64,000 nt of DNA from Coptis chinensis (taxonomy: Eukaryota > Streptophyta > Magnoliopsida > Ranunculales > Ranunculaceae). Shown here one piece after another: positions 34,463-46,390 of the stretch. Each line of letters starts with the position of its first letter. Position 1 is the first letter of the stretch. The notes below the pieces were generated by a model. The model saw only the letters and a list, made by a program, of their open reading frames with translations, was not told the DNA's origin and did not search any database. The stretch covers positions 16,221,501 through 16,285,500 of the forward strand of contig CM027381.1 of assembly GCA_015680905.1 (NCBI GenBank). The letters run 5' to 3'. The position numbers and the translations under genes are program-made.

Positions 34463-35706
34463 TGTAGGAACCATTATTCTAGAATGTAAATTTCTACAAA
34501 CCGTGAAAAACATGCACAGTGGAATTAATGGTGTTCACGATTTTGATTGGAAAACATACCTATAAATCGGCTGTGATAACTCTGAGAATCTAGAATCAGC
34601 AACCTCTTGATCTTCTGTTGTATTCCTATGCAGAGAGTGGATGTTGTGTGGGCAACGATATTCCAACCTCTTCTTTCTCACTTAGCCTCTCTCTCTCTCA
34701 TAACCTTAGAGCCAAATTGGATATGTTTTTGCTTGAGTGATGTCTCAGAAGAAAATGGCCAGAGAAAGAGGTTTCTTTTTATAGGCTACAACAGGGACCA
34801 TGAGGAGAAATTAGGGTTGGGCCTCCTGACGAGCTTGGGCTTCCCATGTTCGCCCAGAACACACAGCCCAAGTTCGTCAACAAATGGCTTATTCCACTAA
34901 AGGTCATTATTGCACTACCGCCCTAATCCTAAATTATGTGTCAGCATTTATGGGCTCCATATTATATGCTCGTTGATCTCCCCGTGTTTATGGACATGTC
35001 GAATGCCCGTTAATTAAGTCAAGTTACTGACAACTACATTAATCAACTTCTTATGTCCTTAAGTAGTACCACTCAACTTCATTGTCATGTCGGATCAAAT
35101 CCATCGATCAAAATCCTTATGAGCTCCTCAAGGGAACATCATCAGCCCAACTTCTTGCAGGACACGGATTCCTTCTATAATCAACAGCACACCTTACATA
35201 CAATGTCATTACCCAATCCATCGAGTTTGTTGATTCACAAATGAATCTTACTCATTGATGATTTAAAGCAATGTACAATGCACGTAAGTGCCCGTTATTA
35301 TATCCAGATTAAGAGGACAAGCATCCATAATAACATAGGCGTTTGTTCTCTTATATAGTCAGTATAAAGAGAAACAACCTCACTTGGTCCTGTTCAATAC
35401 ACACAAAGTGTACTAGTGTAATCCTATAGTCAAGATAGACTAATACTAGATTATACTATAACCGTACCAATGGTTTGTCCAAATCCATCTAGGTTGTGAA
35501 CGTTTACTTATACTTTATAAGGTAATGATGATATGATCTTCTGTGTGTCACCACACACCATATCATCTACAACATAAAGTATTAGACACATGCATATAAC
35601 TAGTAACATATATAATATGCATAACATTTGCCCATATGATTCTCATTCAAAATATAAAGAATTAGAGTTATTACAAAAGTAATGCTTTTAGTATATAACC
35701 CTATCA
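34463..35706 (-). mobile_element. Solo LTR S2 (1244 bp)
   Basis: Starts TGTAGGAACC and ends ACCCTATCA in plus coordinates, with perfect duplication GTTGG (34458-34462, 35707-35711). Closely similar to S1 along its length. Inserted in D pol between the second RNase H and the integrase. Confidence 0.88.
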
Positions 35707-35711
35707 GTTGG

Positions 35712-36328
35712 TAGGCGGGCCTCTTTAGGATGTCAATGTAAATTATGCTGGGACATGCATATTAGATTTCTGAGGCTAAGAAAGCCAGGCTGTCTGCATG
35801 TCTGTTATCCTCTCAGCAAATGTGTTCCATGTAGAAAGTTGTGAACAAGCTGATGATATCATTGATGACCTGAGCGTACTTGGCTAAGTTTGCTCCATTT
35901 GTCACATACTTTTTGGTGATCTATTTGACGATTAGTTGTGAGTCACTGTAAGCTTTGAGCTTTCGGACTTGTAATTGTTGTGTCATACGAAGGCCTGTGA
36001 TTAACGCTTCATATTCCGCTTGGTTGTTGGATGTTGTGAAATCAATCTTGATTGACTTTTGTAGCTGGGTTCCTTCTGGTGAAGCTAACATTGCCCCAAG
36101 TCCATTACCGCTGCTGTTGCAAGCTCCATCTATGTAGAGGTGCCATGTGTCTAGGGTGGTTGGTTGATGGAGTGAAGTAATAGGCTCGAGTTCCCAGTTG
36201 ATATCTTCGACGGGGAAGTTGACAATGACTTGACCTTTGCAAGACATTCTGGGAAAAAATTCGATGTGATGTTCTCCGAGTTCTTCAGCCCATTTAGCCA
36301 TGCAGGCTGTTTTGTTGGTGGAACTCAA
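35712..36328 (-). pseudogene. pol: Element D second RNase H (archaeal-type)
   Basis: Minus strand: W-H-L-Y-I-D-G-A-C-N-S-S-G-N-G (first Asp), N-N-Q-A-E-Y-E-A-L (Glu), K-A-Y-S-D-S-Q-L-I-V (second Asp), with a stop at about 35921. The remaining C-terminal part reaches S2. This domain marks the Tat lineage. Confidence 0.85.
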
Positions 36329-36373
36329 GACCTGCTTAATAGGTACATCTGTTAAGACCTTGATGCCATGAGC

Positions 36374-37529
36374 CTAGAAGTATGGTCGAAACTTGCGAGC
36401 AGTGTATAACAAAGATAACATAGCTTTCTCAATTGGCGAGTAATGTTTTTCTGAATCTGCCAATGTCTTGCTGGTGAAATAGACTGGTATTTTTATTCCC
36501 TCGCTTTCGCGAAAGAGGACCGAGCTGATGGCAAAATCTATAGTGGTAAGGTAAATCCCCAATGTCTCTCCTTCATTTGGTTTGGACAGGATGGGCGGAG
36601 TTAATAGGTAAGCCTTCAGGTCGTTTAAAGCTTTGTGGCATTCGTCTGTATCCATGTGAATGTTGCGCTCTTCTTTAGTATTTGCAGGAATGCTCTGTAT
36701 TTGTTAGATGCACGTGAGATGAATCTGTTGAGGGCTGAAACCATGCCAGATAGCTTGTGTATTTGTTGTTTGAAATGTGGTTCTGGCATTTCAAGGAGAG
36801 CTCATATCTGTTCTGGGTTTGCTTCAATACGTCTTTGTGAAACGAGGTATCCTAAGAATTTCCCTGAGGCTACCCCAAATACACACTTTGCTAGGTTGAG
36901 TTTCATCTTGTTTTGGCGCAATCTTTCAAATGCTTTTTGTAGGTGAGAAATGTGATCGTCAGCCTTGGCAGTTTTGACTGCCATGTCGTCTATGTAGACT
37001 TCCATAGTGTCGTCCAGCAAGTCTTTGAACATTTTTGTGACAAGTCTCTGGTAGGTCGCACCGGTGTTCTTCAAGCCGAACGATAAGACATTGTAGCAAA
37101 ACGTTCCTTGTTCGGATATGAAGGACGTTTTTTCCTGGTCTTCTTCTGCAAGTGGTATCTGATTGTATTCACTATATGCGTCCATAAATGATAAAAGTTC
37201 ATGACCGCAATTTGATCTACCAGTATGTCAATCCTAGGTAGGGGGAAGTTGTCCTTTGGGCAATGCTTGTTGACGTTGGTGAAGTCTATGCAGAGTCGTA
37301 CCTGGCCATTTTTCTTAGGAGCGGCTACAATATTAGCTAACCAGGTCAAGTACTTGACCTCTCTAATGAATCCAACCTTTTTTAACTTTTCTATCTCTTC
37401 ATTGATTGGTTTTTGAAATTTGAGTGCTAGTTTCCCAGGTCGTTGTTTGATAGGCTTTATAGTTGGATCTACATTTAATTTGTGGCAAGCGACCTGAGGG
37501 TCGATTCTGGCATATCGATATACGACCAA
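36374..37529 (-). pseudogene. pol: Element D reverse transcriptase and degenerate RNase H
   Basis: Minus strand: R-L-C-I-D-F-T-N-V-N-K-H-C-P-K-D at about 37300 and F-G-L-K-N-T-G-A-T-Y-Q-R near 37060. The catalytic box Y-I-D-D-M is intact near 36985, and F-L-G-Y-L-V-S follows. A frameshift near 37190 splits the palm, and a stop near 36800 ends the second part. The degenerate RNase H (L-S-K-P-N-E-G-E-T-L, then V-Y-F-T-S-K-T-L) follows at 36655-36374. Confidence 0.85.
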
Positions 37530-37559
37530 GCAAAAACATCTTTATTGAGAGATAGAAAA

Positions 37560-38677
37560 TTAACAAGTTGCTCCCCATAAATCAGCCCCTACATAAACAA
37601 ATTTTGGGTCATCATTTGTGCCCAAATTGACTTTCTCTCCATGTTCGACTTGTGCTTGCTTTTCTTTGAGCTTGTCTATTGCTGATGCTGGAGGGCTAGA
37701 AGCTTGAGGATCTTGCAGCTTTGGGATGGCTTTCATCTGGACGACCTGAGTTTTGGTTGTTACGCTTACTTGATTGCATCGATGAACTTCTAGTTGGATG
37801 CTTCTGAGCTCCATGATGCCTCGGGGTCTGGGGAACGGCACGACTTGGTGTAAGGTTGATGGAAGTGCTTGAATCTTGTGAATCCATCTGTGTCCTAAGA
37901 TGGCAGTGTAGATGACTTGACATCAATCATACTGAAGCGTGTTGAGGTCTTGACCATGTCCTCTTTTGCTCCAATAGAGACTGGCAGGTTGACGTCTCCA
38001 ATAGCATCTGTGCGGTCTCCATTGAACCCGTAAAATGGTACATTTGACTCTATCATCACTGAGTCTGGTAGGTGCATATCCTTGTATGTTTGGTAGAAAA
38101 GGATGTCGCAGGAGCTGCCTGGATCGATTAGGACCCGCTTGACTGTCCATCCGTTGATTTTGACGTGCACTACCAGAGCATCATTATGAGGTAAGTACAC
38201 CTTGTTGAGATCTTCCTCGGTGAATGATATTGAGGTCATAGATTCAACGCTGGCAGGAGTGATCACTTCAGCTTTGTGGGATAGGTGGTAGATTTCTTGC
38301 AGTGCTCCTACGCGCCTGTGCTTTTCACGACCGGAGGTCTCGTTACTGGAGGTGTCTGTAATCATGTGGATTACTTTTTCCTCGTCGTGATCAGAGGAGT
38401 GTTGTCTTCTATTATACCTTGATCGACCTAGAGATTTAGATCGTTGGGCTGTTCTGCTTCTGCTCCTTCTACAAGCAGGTCGTTCATGACTACGGCTCCT
38501 ACTTCTGTTGTGGTTGGCATTCCATTTATGCCTGAGGTCGCTTTCTAGCAGGAACTCTTTCAGTTTTCCCTCTTCGACTAAGTCTTGGAGGTAGTGCTTG
38601 AGACTCCAACATTCATCGGGGTCATGGTGGTGGAGTTTGTGGAAGTGATAGTATGGACGTCCTGATATTGCGATCAC
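37560..38677 (-). pseudogene. pol: Element D gag C-terminus and protease region
   Basis: Minus strand: Y-H-F-H-K-L-H-H-H-D-P-D-E-C (degenerate zinc knuckle, first Cys lost), then an R/S-rich stretch of about 45 residues. The protease core has L-I-D-P-G-S-S-C-D-I-L-F at about 38120; Pro stands where Thr/Ser of D-T/S-G is expected. The frame changes near 37900 and a P/K-rich linker runs to a stop at 37560, just before RT. The basic R/S stretch probably helps RNA binding (inference). Confidence 0.8.
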
Positions 38678-39336
38678 CTTGTTGATGTTTGGTTTGAAGT
38701 AAGGTGTTATATATATCTTCTTCAGGTATGGCTTGGCGTCCTGGAGAAGCTGGAGAATTCTCTTTTGGTGTACGATGGCTTGTGGGAGTTGGTGCCCTTG
38801 TTGTTGCCTGAGTACTGGTTGCTTTCTTTGGGTCCCCGTTTGTCACTGTCTGCGAGGACTTCTTTGCCTTTGTGCTGGATAATCCATTCTTCGTACTTCA
38901 TGTACTTGTCAACTTTATGGCACAAGTCGTCTAGGCGCTCTAGCTTGTTGCGCATGAGAGACCCTGCTAGTTTAGAGTCGTCTAGGAGGGCATTGGTGAA
39001 TGTAGAGGTTGCAAAGCTGTTCTTGAGACCTGTCTCCATTGATAGGAGTTCCTTTTTGAAAAGTCCTAGGAAAGAGCTAATAGTCTCGCCGTGTGCTTGC
39101 TTCAGCTGGAACAAGGAGTCTAGGTCGGCTTGTTTCATCCTGTTGTGGACGAACTCTGCTGCGAATGTCTCAACCAGCTTGTCGAAGTTATGGATTGAAT
39201 CAGGAGTTAGCGTGTAAAACCAATCTAATGCTCCGTCCTTCAAGCTGGCTGGAAAGAGTTTGCATTTGAGGTAGTCAAAGTCTGGAGCGTTATAAAGTGC
39301 CAGGATTTGGCTGAAACGAGCTATGTGTTGGCCTGG
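38678..39336 (-). pseudogene. gag: Element D gag, middle part
   Basis: Minus strand: H-I-A-R-F-S-Q-I-L-A-L-Y-N-A-P-D right at the C-cluster edge. The Retrotrans_gag core follows (L-K-D-G-A-L-D-W-F-Y-T-L at about 39240, F-A-A-E-F-V-H-N-R, L-F-Q-L-K-Q-A-H-G-E-T). A frame change occurs near 38730. The N-terminus is at 61653-62014, on the far side of the 22-kb insertion; P-G at 39332-39336 marks the target duplication. Confidence 0.85.
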
Positions 39337-40880
39337 TGATAAGTGCTCAAAAATTGCAATTTAACCCTCGATTATGCCTCTTGTTTAGCCATCTTAGTGG
39401 ACTAATAGTGTTTGTAAGTTATGTTTTATGATTCTACAGGTGAAAGAGAGAGTTTTGTGGAATATTAGAGAAAAAAGTATAAAATGGAGCAATTCATAGC
39501 ATTAAGGATCACATGGGAAGCCCGTGGACAATCATGGAGAAGGCCAAGGAATTGAAGATATTAAAGATGCAACTTGGACCTTTTTTAAAGCCTATTTGGA
39601 AGCCCAAGGCCAAAGGATTCATTGCTTGGACCAAAGCCCACAAAAGAGGATAGAAGGATAGAGCAAAAGAAGGAAAATAGACTTTCGCATCTGGGACGCA
39701 TGGATCGTGCGTCCCGCATGAAAGGACACTGTAACCACTTCCTTCTCAGTTTTGGAGACGAAGTTGGACTCTAAAAGAAGTTGATTTGTATTAGGAAACA
39801 AATGGCGGTTTGGAATGCTTCTAGAACTCATTGTAACCCCTATAAATAAAGGACCTAAGTGCCTCATGTAATTTGCCAATTCACTTATATTCTTGTCTCC
39901 AGAACTTGAGGCAGAAAGAGATTAATAATAAAATATTCGGTTTTAACTAGCCGAGTCTTAATAAGTTAGTCTTCCTAGTCTTATGTTCTTCGACTCTTCT
40001 TCTTCTCGTTCTTTGTGTTCTTTCTTCTTTATGGAAGGCTAATCTTCTCCTTCAAGGGAGGAGATGAAGTCGATGCTTAAGGTTTAATGATTCTTCTGGT
40101 TCATGGTGTTCTTCAATCAGGTTATTTCTTTATGTTTTTAGTTATTAGTTCCATTGCCCACACCAGGGGATTGAAGTATAGAATAGGGTTTATGTTTTGC
40201 AATATTAATATCATGCTAGTGTTCTTTACTTTTCGACTAATAGTATAGTTATTTAGAGTTAGGGAAGTATTCTTTGTGTTGCCCTAGAAGGGATAGCTTA
40301 GGGAGTGGCTGCCTAAGGGAAGTATTCTTTGTGTTTGCCTTAAGTGGTGATTCATTGAATGGCCGCCCTATTAGGAAGTACCCCTTGATGTTGCTCTCGT
40401 TAAGACATTGAATGGCTACTTGAGCTTGCATAGAAGGAAAGAAGATATTAATAGCATAAACATAGGAACAACCTTAAGTAGAATTAATTGTTAACGATGT
40501 TTCGTCCAAGAGGGCATCGACACTCACTCGATAGCCTAATTGTTGTCTACGTGTAAGAAAAACCATGAAGCAGAAGTTCATAGGTCAAAAGTATTGGTGG
40601 ATTCTAATCTCTTGAATTCCCTCTATTATAAATTCTCAATATTTTAGTTAATTTATTTTAGTTTAGCATTAGAATCTAAAATCTCTATAATCATAGTTTT
40701 TAATCATTCAAACCCCCTTTCCAGTCCTGTCCTTCACATAACATACACTTAAAAGTGGAACGATACCCTACTCATCCTTTAGTTATTGAGGGATAATGAG
40801 GTTTTGATACGCTTCTATTTTGTTCAACAACCATCATCCATCTACATCATCCATATCTCATAAACACAAAAGGAGCACGT
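39337..40880 (+). repeat. C-family LTR, forward copy, left outer
   Basis: Starts TGATAAGTGCTCAAAAATTG after the duplication CCTGG, with a TATAAATA box near 39842. It ends about at the join with the inverted copy (cacaaaaggagcacgt). It lacks ~45 bp present in the right outer copy near 60430-60490. Confidence 0.85.
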
Positions 40881-42477
40881 TGACCTTGCCTCTTTTTGTG
40901 TGTAGATGGTATATGGATGATGTAGATGGATGATGTAGATGGATGATGGTCGTTGAACAAAATAGAAGAGTATCAAAACCTAATTATCCCTCAATAAGTA
41001 AAGGATGAGTAGGGTATCGTTACACTTTTAAGTGTATGTTATGTGAAGGACAGACCGAAAAGGGGTCGAGGATTAAAACTATGATTGTAGAGATTTTAGA
41101 TTCTAATGCTAAACTAAACTAAATTAACTAAACTATTGAGAATTTATAAGAGAGAGAATTCAAGATATTAGAATCTACCAATACTTTTGATCAATGACCT
41201 TCTGCTTGATGGTTGTTCTTACAAGTATACTACAATTAGGCAATCGAGCGAGTGTCGATGCCCTCTTGGACGAAACATCGTTAACAATTAACTCTACTTA
41301 AGGTTGTTCCTATGTTTATGCTATTAATATCTTCTTTCCTTTTATGTAAGCTCAGGCAGCCATTCAATGTATTACCAAGAGCAACATTAAGGAGTACTTC
41401 CTAATAGGGAGGCCATTCAATGAATCACCACTTAAGGCAAACACAAAGAATACTTCCCCTAAGCAGCCACTCCCTGAGCTACCCCTTCTAAGGCAACACA
41501 AAGAATACTTCCCTAACTCTAAATAACTATAATACTAGAAGAAACGTAAATAACACTAGCATAATATTAATATTGCAAAACATAAACCCTATTCTATACT
41601 TCCATCCCCTGGTGTGGGCAATGGAACTAATAACTAAAAAACATATAAAGAACTAACCTAATTGAAGAACACCATGAACCAAGAATCATTAAATCTTAAG
41701 CGTCGGCTTTATCTCCTCCCTCAAGGAGAAGATTAGCCTTCCATAAAGAAGGAAGAACACAAAGAACCAGAAAAAGAAGAGTCAAGAACATAAGACTAGA
41801 AAAACTAACTTATTAAGACTCGCTAGTTAAAACCGAATATTTTATTATTAATCTCTTTGCCTTCAAGTTCGAGAGACAAGACTATAAGTGAATTGGCAAA
41901 TTACATGAGGCACTTAGGTCCTCTATTTATAAGGGTTGCAATGAGTTCTAGAAGCATTCCAAACCGCCATTTGTTTCCTAATACAAATCAACTTCTTTCG
42001 TCGTCCAACTTCTCAAAGGTGAGAAGGTGGCTACGAAAGTCGTTTCTTCATGCGTCTGGATGCATGATCCTTGCTTCTCAGATGTGAGCATTACGTCTGG
42101 ATGCACGATCCATGCATCCTTGATGCGGAGGTCTATTTTCCCTCTTTTGCTCTATCCTTCTATCTTCTTTTGCGGGCTTTGGTTCAAGCAACGAATCCTT
42201 TGGACTTGGGCTTCCAAATAGGCTTTAAAATAGGTCCAAGTCGCATCTTTAATAGCTTCAATTCCTTGGCCTTCTCCATGATTGTCCACGGGCTTCCCAT
42301 GTGATCCTTAATGCTCTGAATTGCCTGCGTTTTACCCCTTTTTCTCTATTATTCCACAAAACTCTCTCTTTCACCTGTAGAGTCATAAAACATAACTTAC
42401 AAACAATATTAGTTCACTAAGATGGCTAAACAAGAGGCATAATCGAGGGTTAAATTGCACTTTTTAAGCACTTATCA
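40881..42477 (-). repeat. C-family LTR, inverted copy (3' LTR of the minus-strand element)
   Basis: On the minus strand it starts at 42477 with TGATAAGTGCTTAAAAAGTG and ends at 40881 with AGGCAAGGTCA. A polypurine-like GTTGGGAGTTG adjoins its start (42478-42488), so this is the true 3' LTR of the minus-strand Athila internal region. It is joined tail-to-tail with the forward LTR at 39337-40880, with essentially no spacer. Confidence 0.85.
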
Positions 42478-44558
42478 CAACTCCCAACTAGCCTTTTGCT
42501 AGTCTCTTAGCAAATAAGATAAAAAATAGATAAGTGATCAAAATCACATCCTAATAACAAAAATAAAATCTTAACTCACTTTCGCAGGCATTGCGATTGC
42601 ATTTACCATATGCAACAAGGCTTTAAACCTTTAAGTTCCCCAAAAATGACGAGTTATAGTCTCGTAAGGGTTTTCAGGTGATATACCCACAAAATCAATC
42701 AATAGCATGTTCAAGAGTGATAGTATTTTTCAGAGAGTGAAATTCCTTATCCACTTAGTGCTTACTCCAACAGACGGTCTCCATTGCTAACTATATTGCT
42801 GCAAAGACTCATATATTATAATGGGAGATAGTAAAAATTGACAAAATTCTCAATCAAGGCTTATATGTGTACTTAGTCAATCTCCTATACTCTCCTATCC
42901 AAGAAACGGAATCCCCAGTTTACCTTTAGACAGATAATCTCGACTTTCAATCTTTACTGGCCATACTCTCAAAAAAGAATCTCTCAGAAGAGGGTATACT
43001 ATTGTACCTCATGTATGTGGGGAAAAGAATAATGAATACGAACATCCCACATACTACCTTGAAAAATAGACTTCTAGATGACAGTAGTCTCATGGAAAGA
43101 ATGTTAATCACATATGAAGTGTCGAGTCCTTCACTTTAGCATCCTCTCACCTATTCTAGACTTTGTACCATACTGTAAAAAGGTAAAAAGAAAAGGTATT
43201 GGTTTATGAAGGAAAGGTAAAAAGGATTCAAAGGTTGTTTCTGAAAAACACTAATGGTTTTGCTTCATTCTTTGGAAGATTTCTTCAAATTCTGTATTGC
43301 AAAGAAAATTCTTCCTTTATCTTAGCTTTTCCATCCATTATGTTCAACTTTTTTTTTTTTTTTTTTTTTTTTTAAAGCTCAGTGGTATATCCTTGATTAG
43401 TACTGGATATGCTTGTTTTCCACTAGCTTCTTTCACTTTGAGCAGAATGATGGTCTTCAATGTATCTCTCTGATATTTCCTTGTAATCTTCCTTTTGTGC
43501 TCTTTCTTTCTCCTTGTGCCCCTCGTATTCTTATAAACATATGGGTATGGCTGATAAAGGTTTTTGGCTATACTCCTTGTCTGGAGTTGGGTAAAGGGTA
43601 AAGGGTTTTATGAAAGAAAATGGCTTATTGTAAGGCTCAAAAGGGTTTAACATGATGGTCCTACTAGGTGGGATAAAGGCTGAATGGGTTCACTACTTGA
43701 CTTATTAGTATGATACTCTTTTTCGAATAGACTACAAGACCTAATGGCTATCTCCCCAGTTGATGTCACTTCGTGATTAACCAAATCAACAAATAATGAG
43801 ACTATATTACAACGACATAAAGAACTGAAAGATGTTGAGTCACTAAGACTCGGATTTTTTGTAAGAACTCTCCAAAGAATGGGTATAAAGCTCAAGTCTC
43901 ACGGGCTAAGTCTAAAAATTCTACTTCCAGTTTACTATGGGTTTAAAAAAGTACACAAAACTTACCAAGTACTATGGTGGTGCCTTGATAAAGAATTCTA
44001 TCAACAAGAATTATGTCCGAGCATAATAAATAGTTTAAGCAGTAATGAAATCAATAATATCAACTATCTATCAAACTTAACACTAAGCAGTATAGAATAT
44101 ATATATCCCAGACTCATCATTAAAATTCATTTTTCTCATGCTGTTGATATAGAAACCAAAATATTTTTGTTTTTGAAAACTAATTTTCGAAATTCATTTC
44201 TCAAGTACACCCTCCCCTTACTTATGCATGCATTGACCTCAATGTATAAAGAAGTAAATGAAATGGATGAGAAAAAGGTAGGATATTACCATTGATGCCG
44301 AATGTCAGATTAGTTCAAGAAACAAAACAAATATTTTTAGGTCTTTTTACGTCAGATCCCCAAGACGTAATATGAGTCTTTTAAAGTCAGATTCTCAAGA
44401 CTTTTGAGTCCTATCTCTTGACAACATGCTTACTTCCTGTAGACATTTTATACTCGGTCTACTAGAGTTATGAGACTTTGACTCCGGCGCTTGCAACTCC
44501 TCTCAGTAAAGAATAAAGTTATGAAAATCTGAGGGCCCGGCTATGTGTGGCACTTATA
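42478..44558 (-). other. 3' non-coding region of element C
   Basis: Between the integrase end and the 3' LTR. It holds a conserved ctataact-cgt block near 42650 shared (inverted) with elements A and B, a poly-T run at 43349-43373 and the hairpin pair near 44341-44401. I find no convincing env-like frame. Confidence 0.6.
44341..44401 (-). repeat. Pair of ~26-nt hairpin motifs with an ATCTGAC core
   Basis: Two consecutive motifs (44341-44366 and 44376-44401) which on the minus strand run GTCTTG, then ATCTGAC, then AAAAGAC, with GTCTT/AAGAC arms. The same pair occurs in element B at 48681-48744. Both lie shortly downstream of a coding end. Confidence 0.6.
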
Positions 44559-44865
44559 CTAATGAGATCTTAAGGAGTCAAGCTTACGACACTTGGCTTC
44601 ATCATGCAAAAAACTTAAACTAGACAGAGTAACAAGTTCAGCAAGACATAGAATGTAATCTTTAAGGTGTGTAGGTAACTTACCCCAATTTTCCGCTTCA
44701 ACAGTGGTCTGATAAACTGGATCCTTGAGAAAAGCGGCCTCCACGTCTCCAGTAGGTAACTCCAGAAAAGGCTTCAGTTGATGAGCGTTGACTTCGAAAC
44801 AAGTCCTTCTCTTTATGTCTTCTACTTTAATAGCTCCAAAAGGTGTGACATGTCTTACTACAAAC
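44559..44865 (-). pseudogene. pol: Element C integrase C-terminus (separated by element B)
   Basis: Minus strand: F-V-V-R-H-V-T-P-F-G-A-I-K-V-E-D, then N-A-H-Q-L-K-P-F, which is the end of Athila integrase, then an acidic/hydrophobic tail ending D-S-L-R-S-H-stop. It joins in frame to R-S-R-W-T-G-P at 54078 when element B and one copy of GGTCC are removed. Confidence 0.88.
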
Positions 44866-44870
44866 GGTCA

Positions 44871-46375
44871 TGATAAGAGCCCAAAACTGTAGTTTTAACC
44901 CCTTAATAATACTACTTTTAGACCAATTATGCGAGTAATAAATAAGAGATAATACTAATTATGTGCTTTTATGTATTTCATTCATGGAACTCAATTATGT
45001 GCAGAAATGTGTCACTTTGGCGATATAAAGGAGCAAAGGGTTGGTTGCTAAGAAGTTCTGTGATAAAGGCCAAGATTCAAGGAGACAAAGCCTTTATACA
45101 TCCCGGTCAAAAGCTGAAAAGTCAACACGGGCAGAAATAGTGCACAAGTCAGTAGAACTTCCGAAGACCATATCTTTAGACACAGACCTTGGATTTGGGC
45201 CTACCTTACATCAAAACGACCAGCTCGGAAAGAGCTTTCCAATGATTCAAGCTTTGACCCAATTAGAGGAGCAAAAGTAGACGAAAAGTCTGCTAAAGTC
45301 AGAGCCAGCTGAAACAGGCTCTGTGGACTGAAGAAATTAGGCTTTAGGCTCGATTTTTCGGCCCAAAACATGGCTCCTCAGCCCATGCACAAAATTGTGG
45401 ATCTGGTCTCCTCCTTTACATAAAACAAGACTTAGCTCTTAAGAAAAGGAGTTAGATAGCTTAGAATAAAAAGTAGCCATTAGAATAGATTGTAGATCTA
45501 GTTTTTTGAATTTCAATTAGTAATTAATTAGTTTCATTCCTTGTTTTAGATTAATTATTTGAATTATTGTTCTTCATTCATTAGATAAATAAAATAGTAG
45601 TTCTTGTTAATTTCGATTTTGTCATTTAAATTTGTTTATATCTAATTTCAATTATTGTTTGTTATTCATTTCCTAGTTATTAATTTCGATTTCAATTCTT
45701 GAGTAATTAAATTAGTAAAGTTCAAATCTTTATATTATGTCTAGTTTTAATTCAATTGGAAATGATAGTTTAATGAATCAAGGCTAAACCTCCATTAGAG
45801 GGGTTTGGTGAAGCCTTGATGAAAACTTGATTGTGTAGCGTAGAATTGTTGTAAGAGTCTATTCCACTCTAGAAGGAAGATGATTCGCCATGAGAATGGG
45901 TAGACTTCCTCACATACTAGTTATGAATTGGTAGAAATGTCATGTATAATTAGGGATTAGAACGACCACTTCTTACCGTGAGAACGTAAGAATTGGATTA
46001 CAACCATCTATGCTAGTCTCTTAAGTTGGATTCGAGGTGGATTCAATTCCCCCCTAATTCTTATTTTAGATTCAAACCTTAGTATTCCGTAGCATTTCGT
46101 AGTCGAGTTATTCATATCTTGTTAGTTAAATTTGCATCGTAGTATAATTCGTAATTCTCTCATTGACTTTGGTAGGATTGATAGTCGTAGGAAACTTGAA
46201 TGCTAAAGAACTAGGAGTGGAACAAATCTTCTATTCCATCTCTACTTCAATAGATTCGAGAGTAGAAAACAAATATCTTTGATAAGTCTAGTATAAGCCA
46301 CAATTTGTAGTTTTACTTTCATTTAGAGTTTCATCACATTATTCATTAGTAAAACTATCTTTTTTACAATTATCA
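44871..46375 (+). repeat. 5' LTR of element B
   Basis: TGATAAGAGCCC to ACAATTATCA, 1505 bp, directly followed by AA and the primer-binding site. Confidence 0.9.
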
Positions 46376-46377
46376 AA

Positions 46378-46390
46378 TGGCGCCGCTGCC
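46378..46390 (+). promoter_or_regulatory. Primer-binding site of element B
   Basis: TGGCGCCGCTGCC, two bases after the LTR. It differs by one base from TGGCGCCGTTGCC, the tRNA-Asp-complementary site reported for Athila-type elements. Confidence 0.8.

Larger units (their letters stand above)
31412..39336 (-). mobile_element. Element D: Tat-lineage Ty3/gypsy element, main segment
   Basis: Minus-strand element with gag, protease, reverse transcriptase, two RNase H regions, integrase, tandem repeats and an antisense coiled-coil frame, in the same order as element E but from a different family. It is interrupted by solo LTR S2 (34463-35706) and by the C cluster at 39337-61652; its 5' part resumes at 61653-62567. 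The 3' LTR is absent; the element ends at S1. Confidence 0.85.

Noticed and set aside
37895-38677. R/S-rich stretch that looks like a splicing-factor SR domain
   Set aside because: It lies between the Gag knuckle and the protease of element D, where basic linkers are normal; no RNA-recognition motif nearby.
42478-44300. Envelope-like gene downstream of pol in element C
   Set aside because: No minus-strand frame with a signal peptide or membrane segment and adequate length; short frames here show no conservation with A0 or B.
46378-46390. Possible tRNA gene remnant (TGGCGCC)
   Set aside because: Only the primer-binding site wording is present; no cloverleaf or promoter boxes around it.
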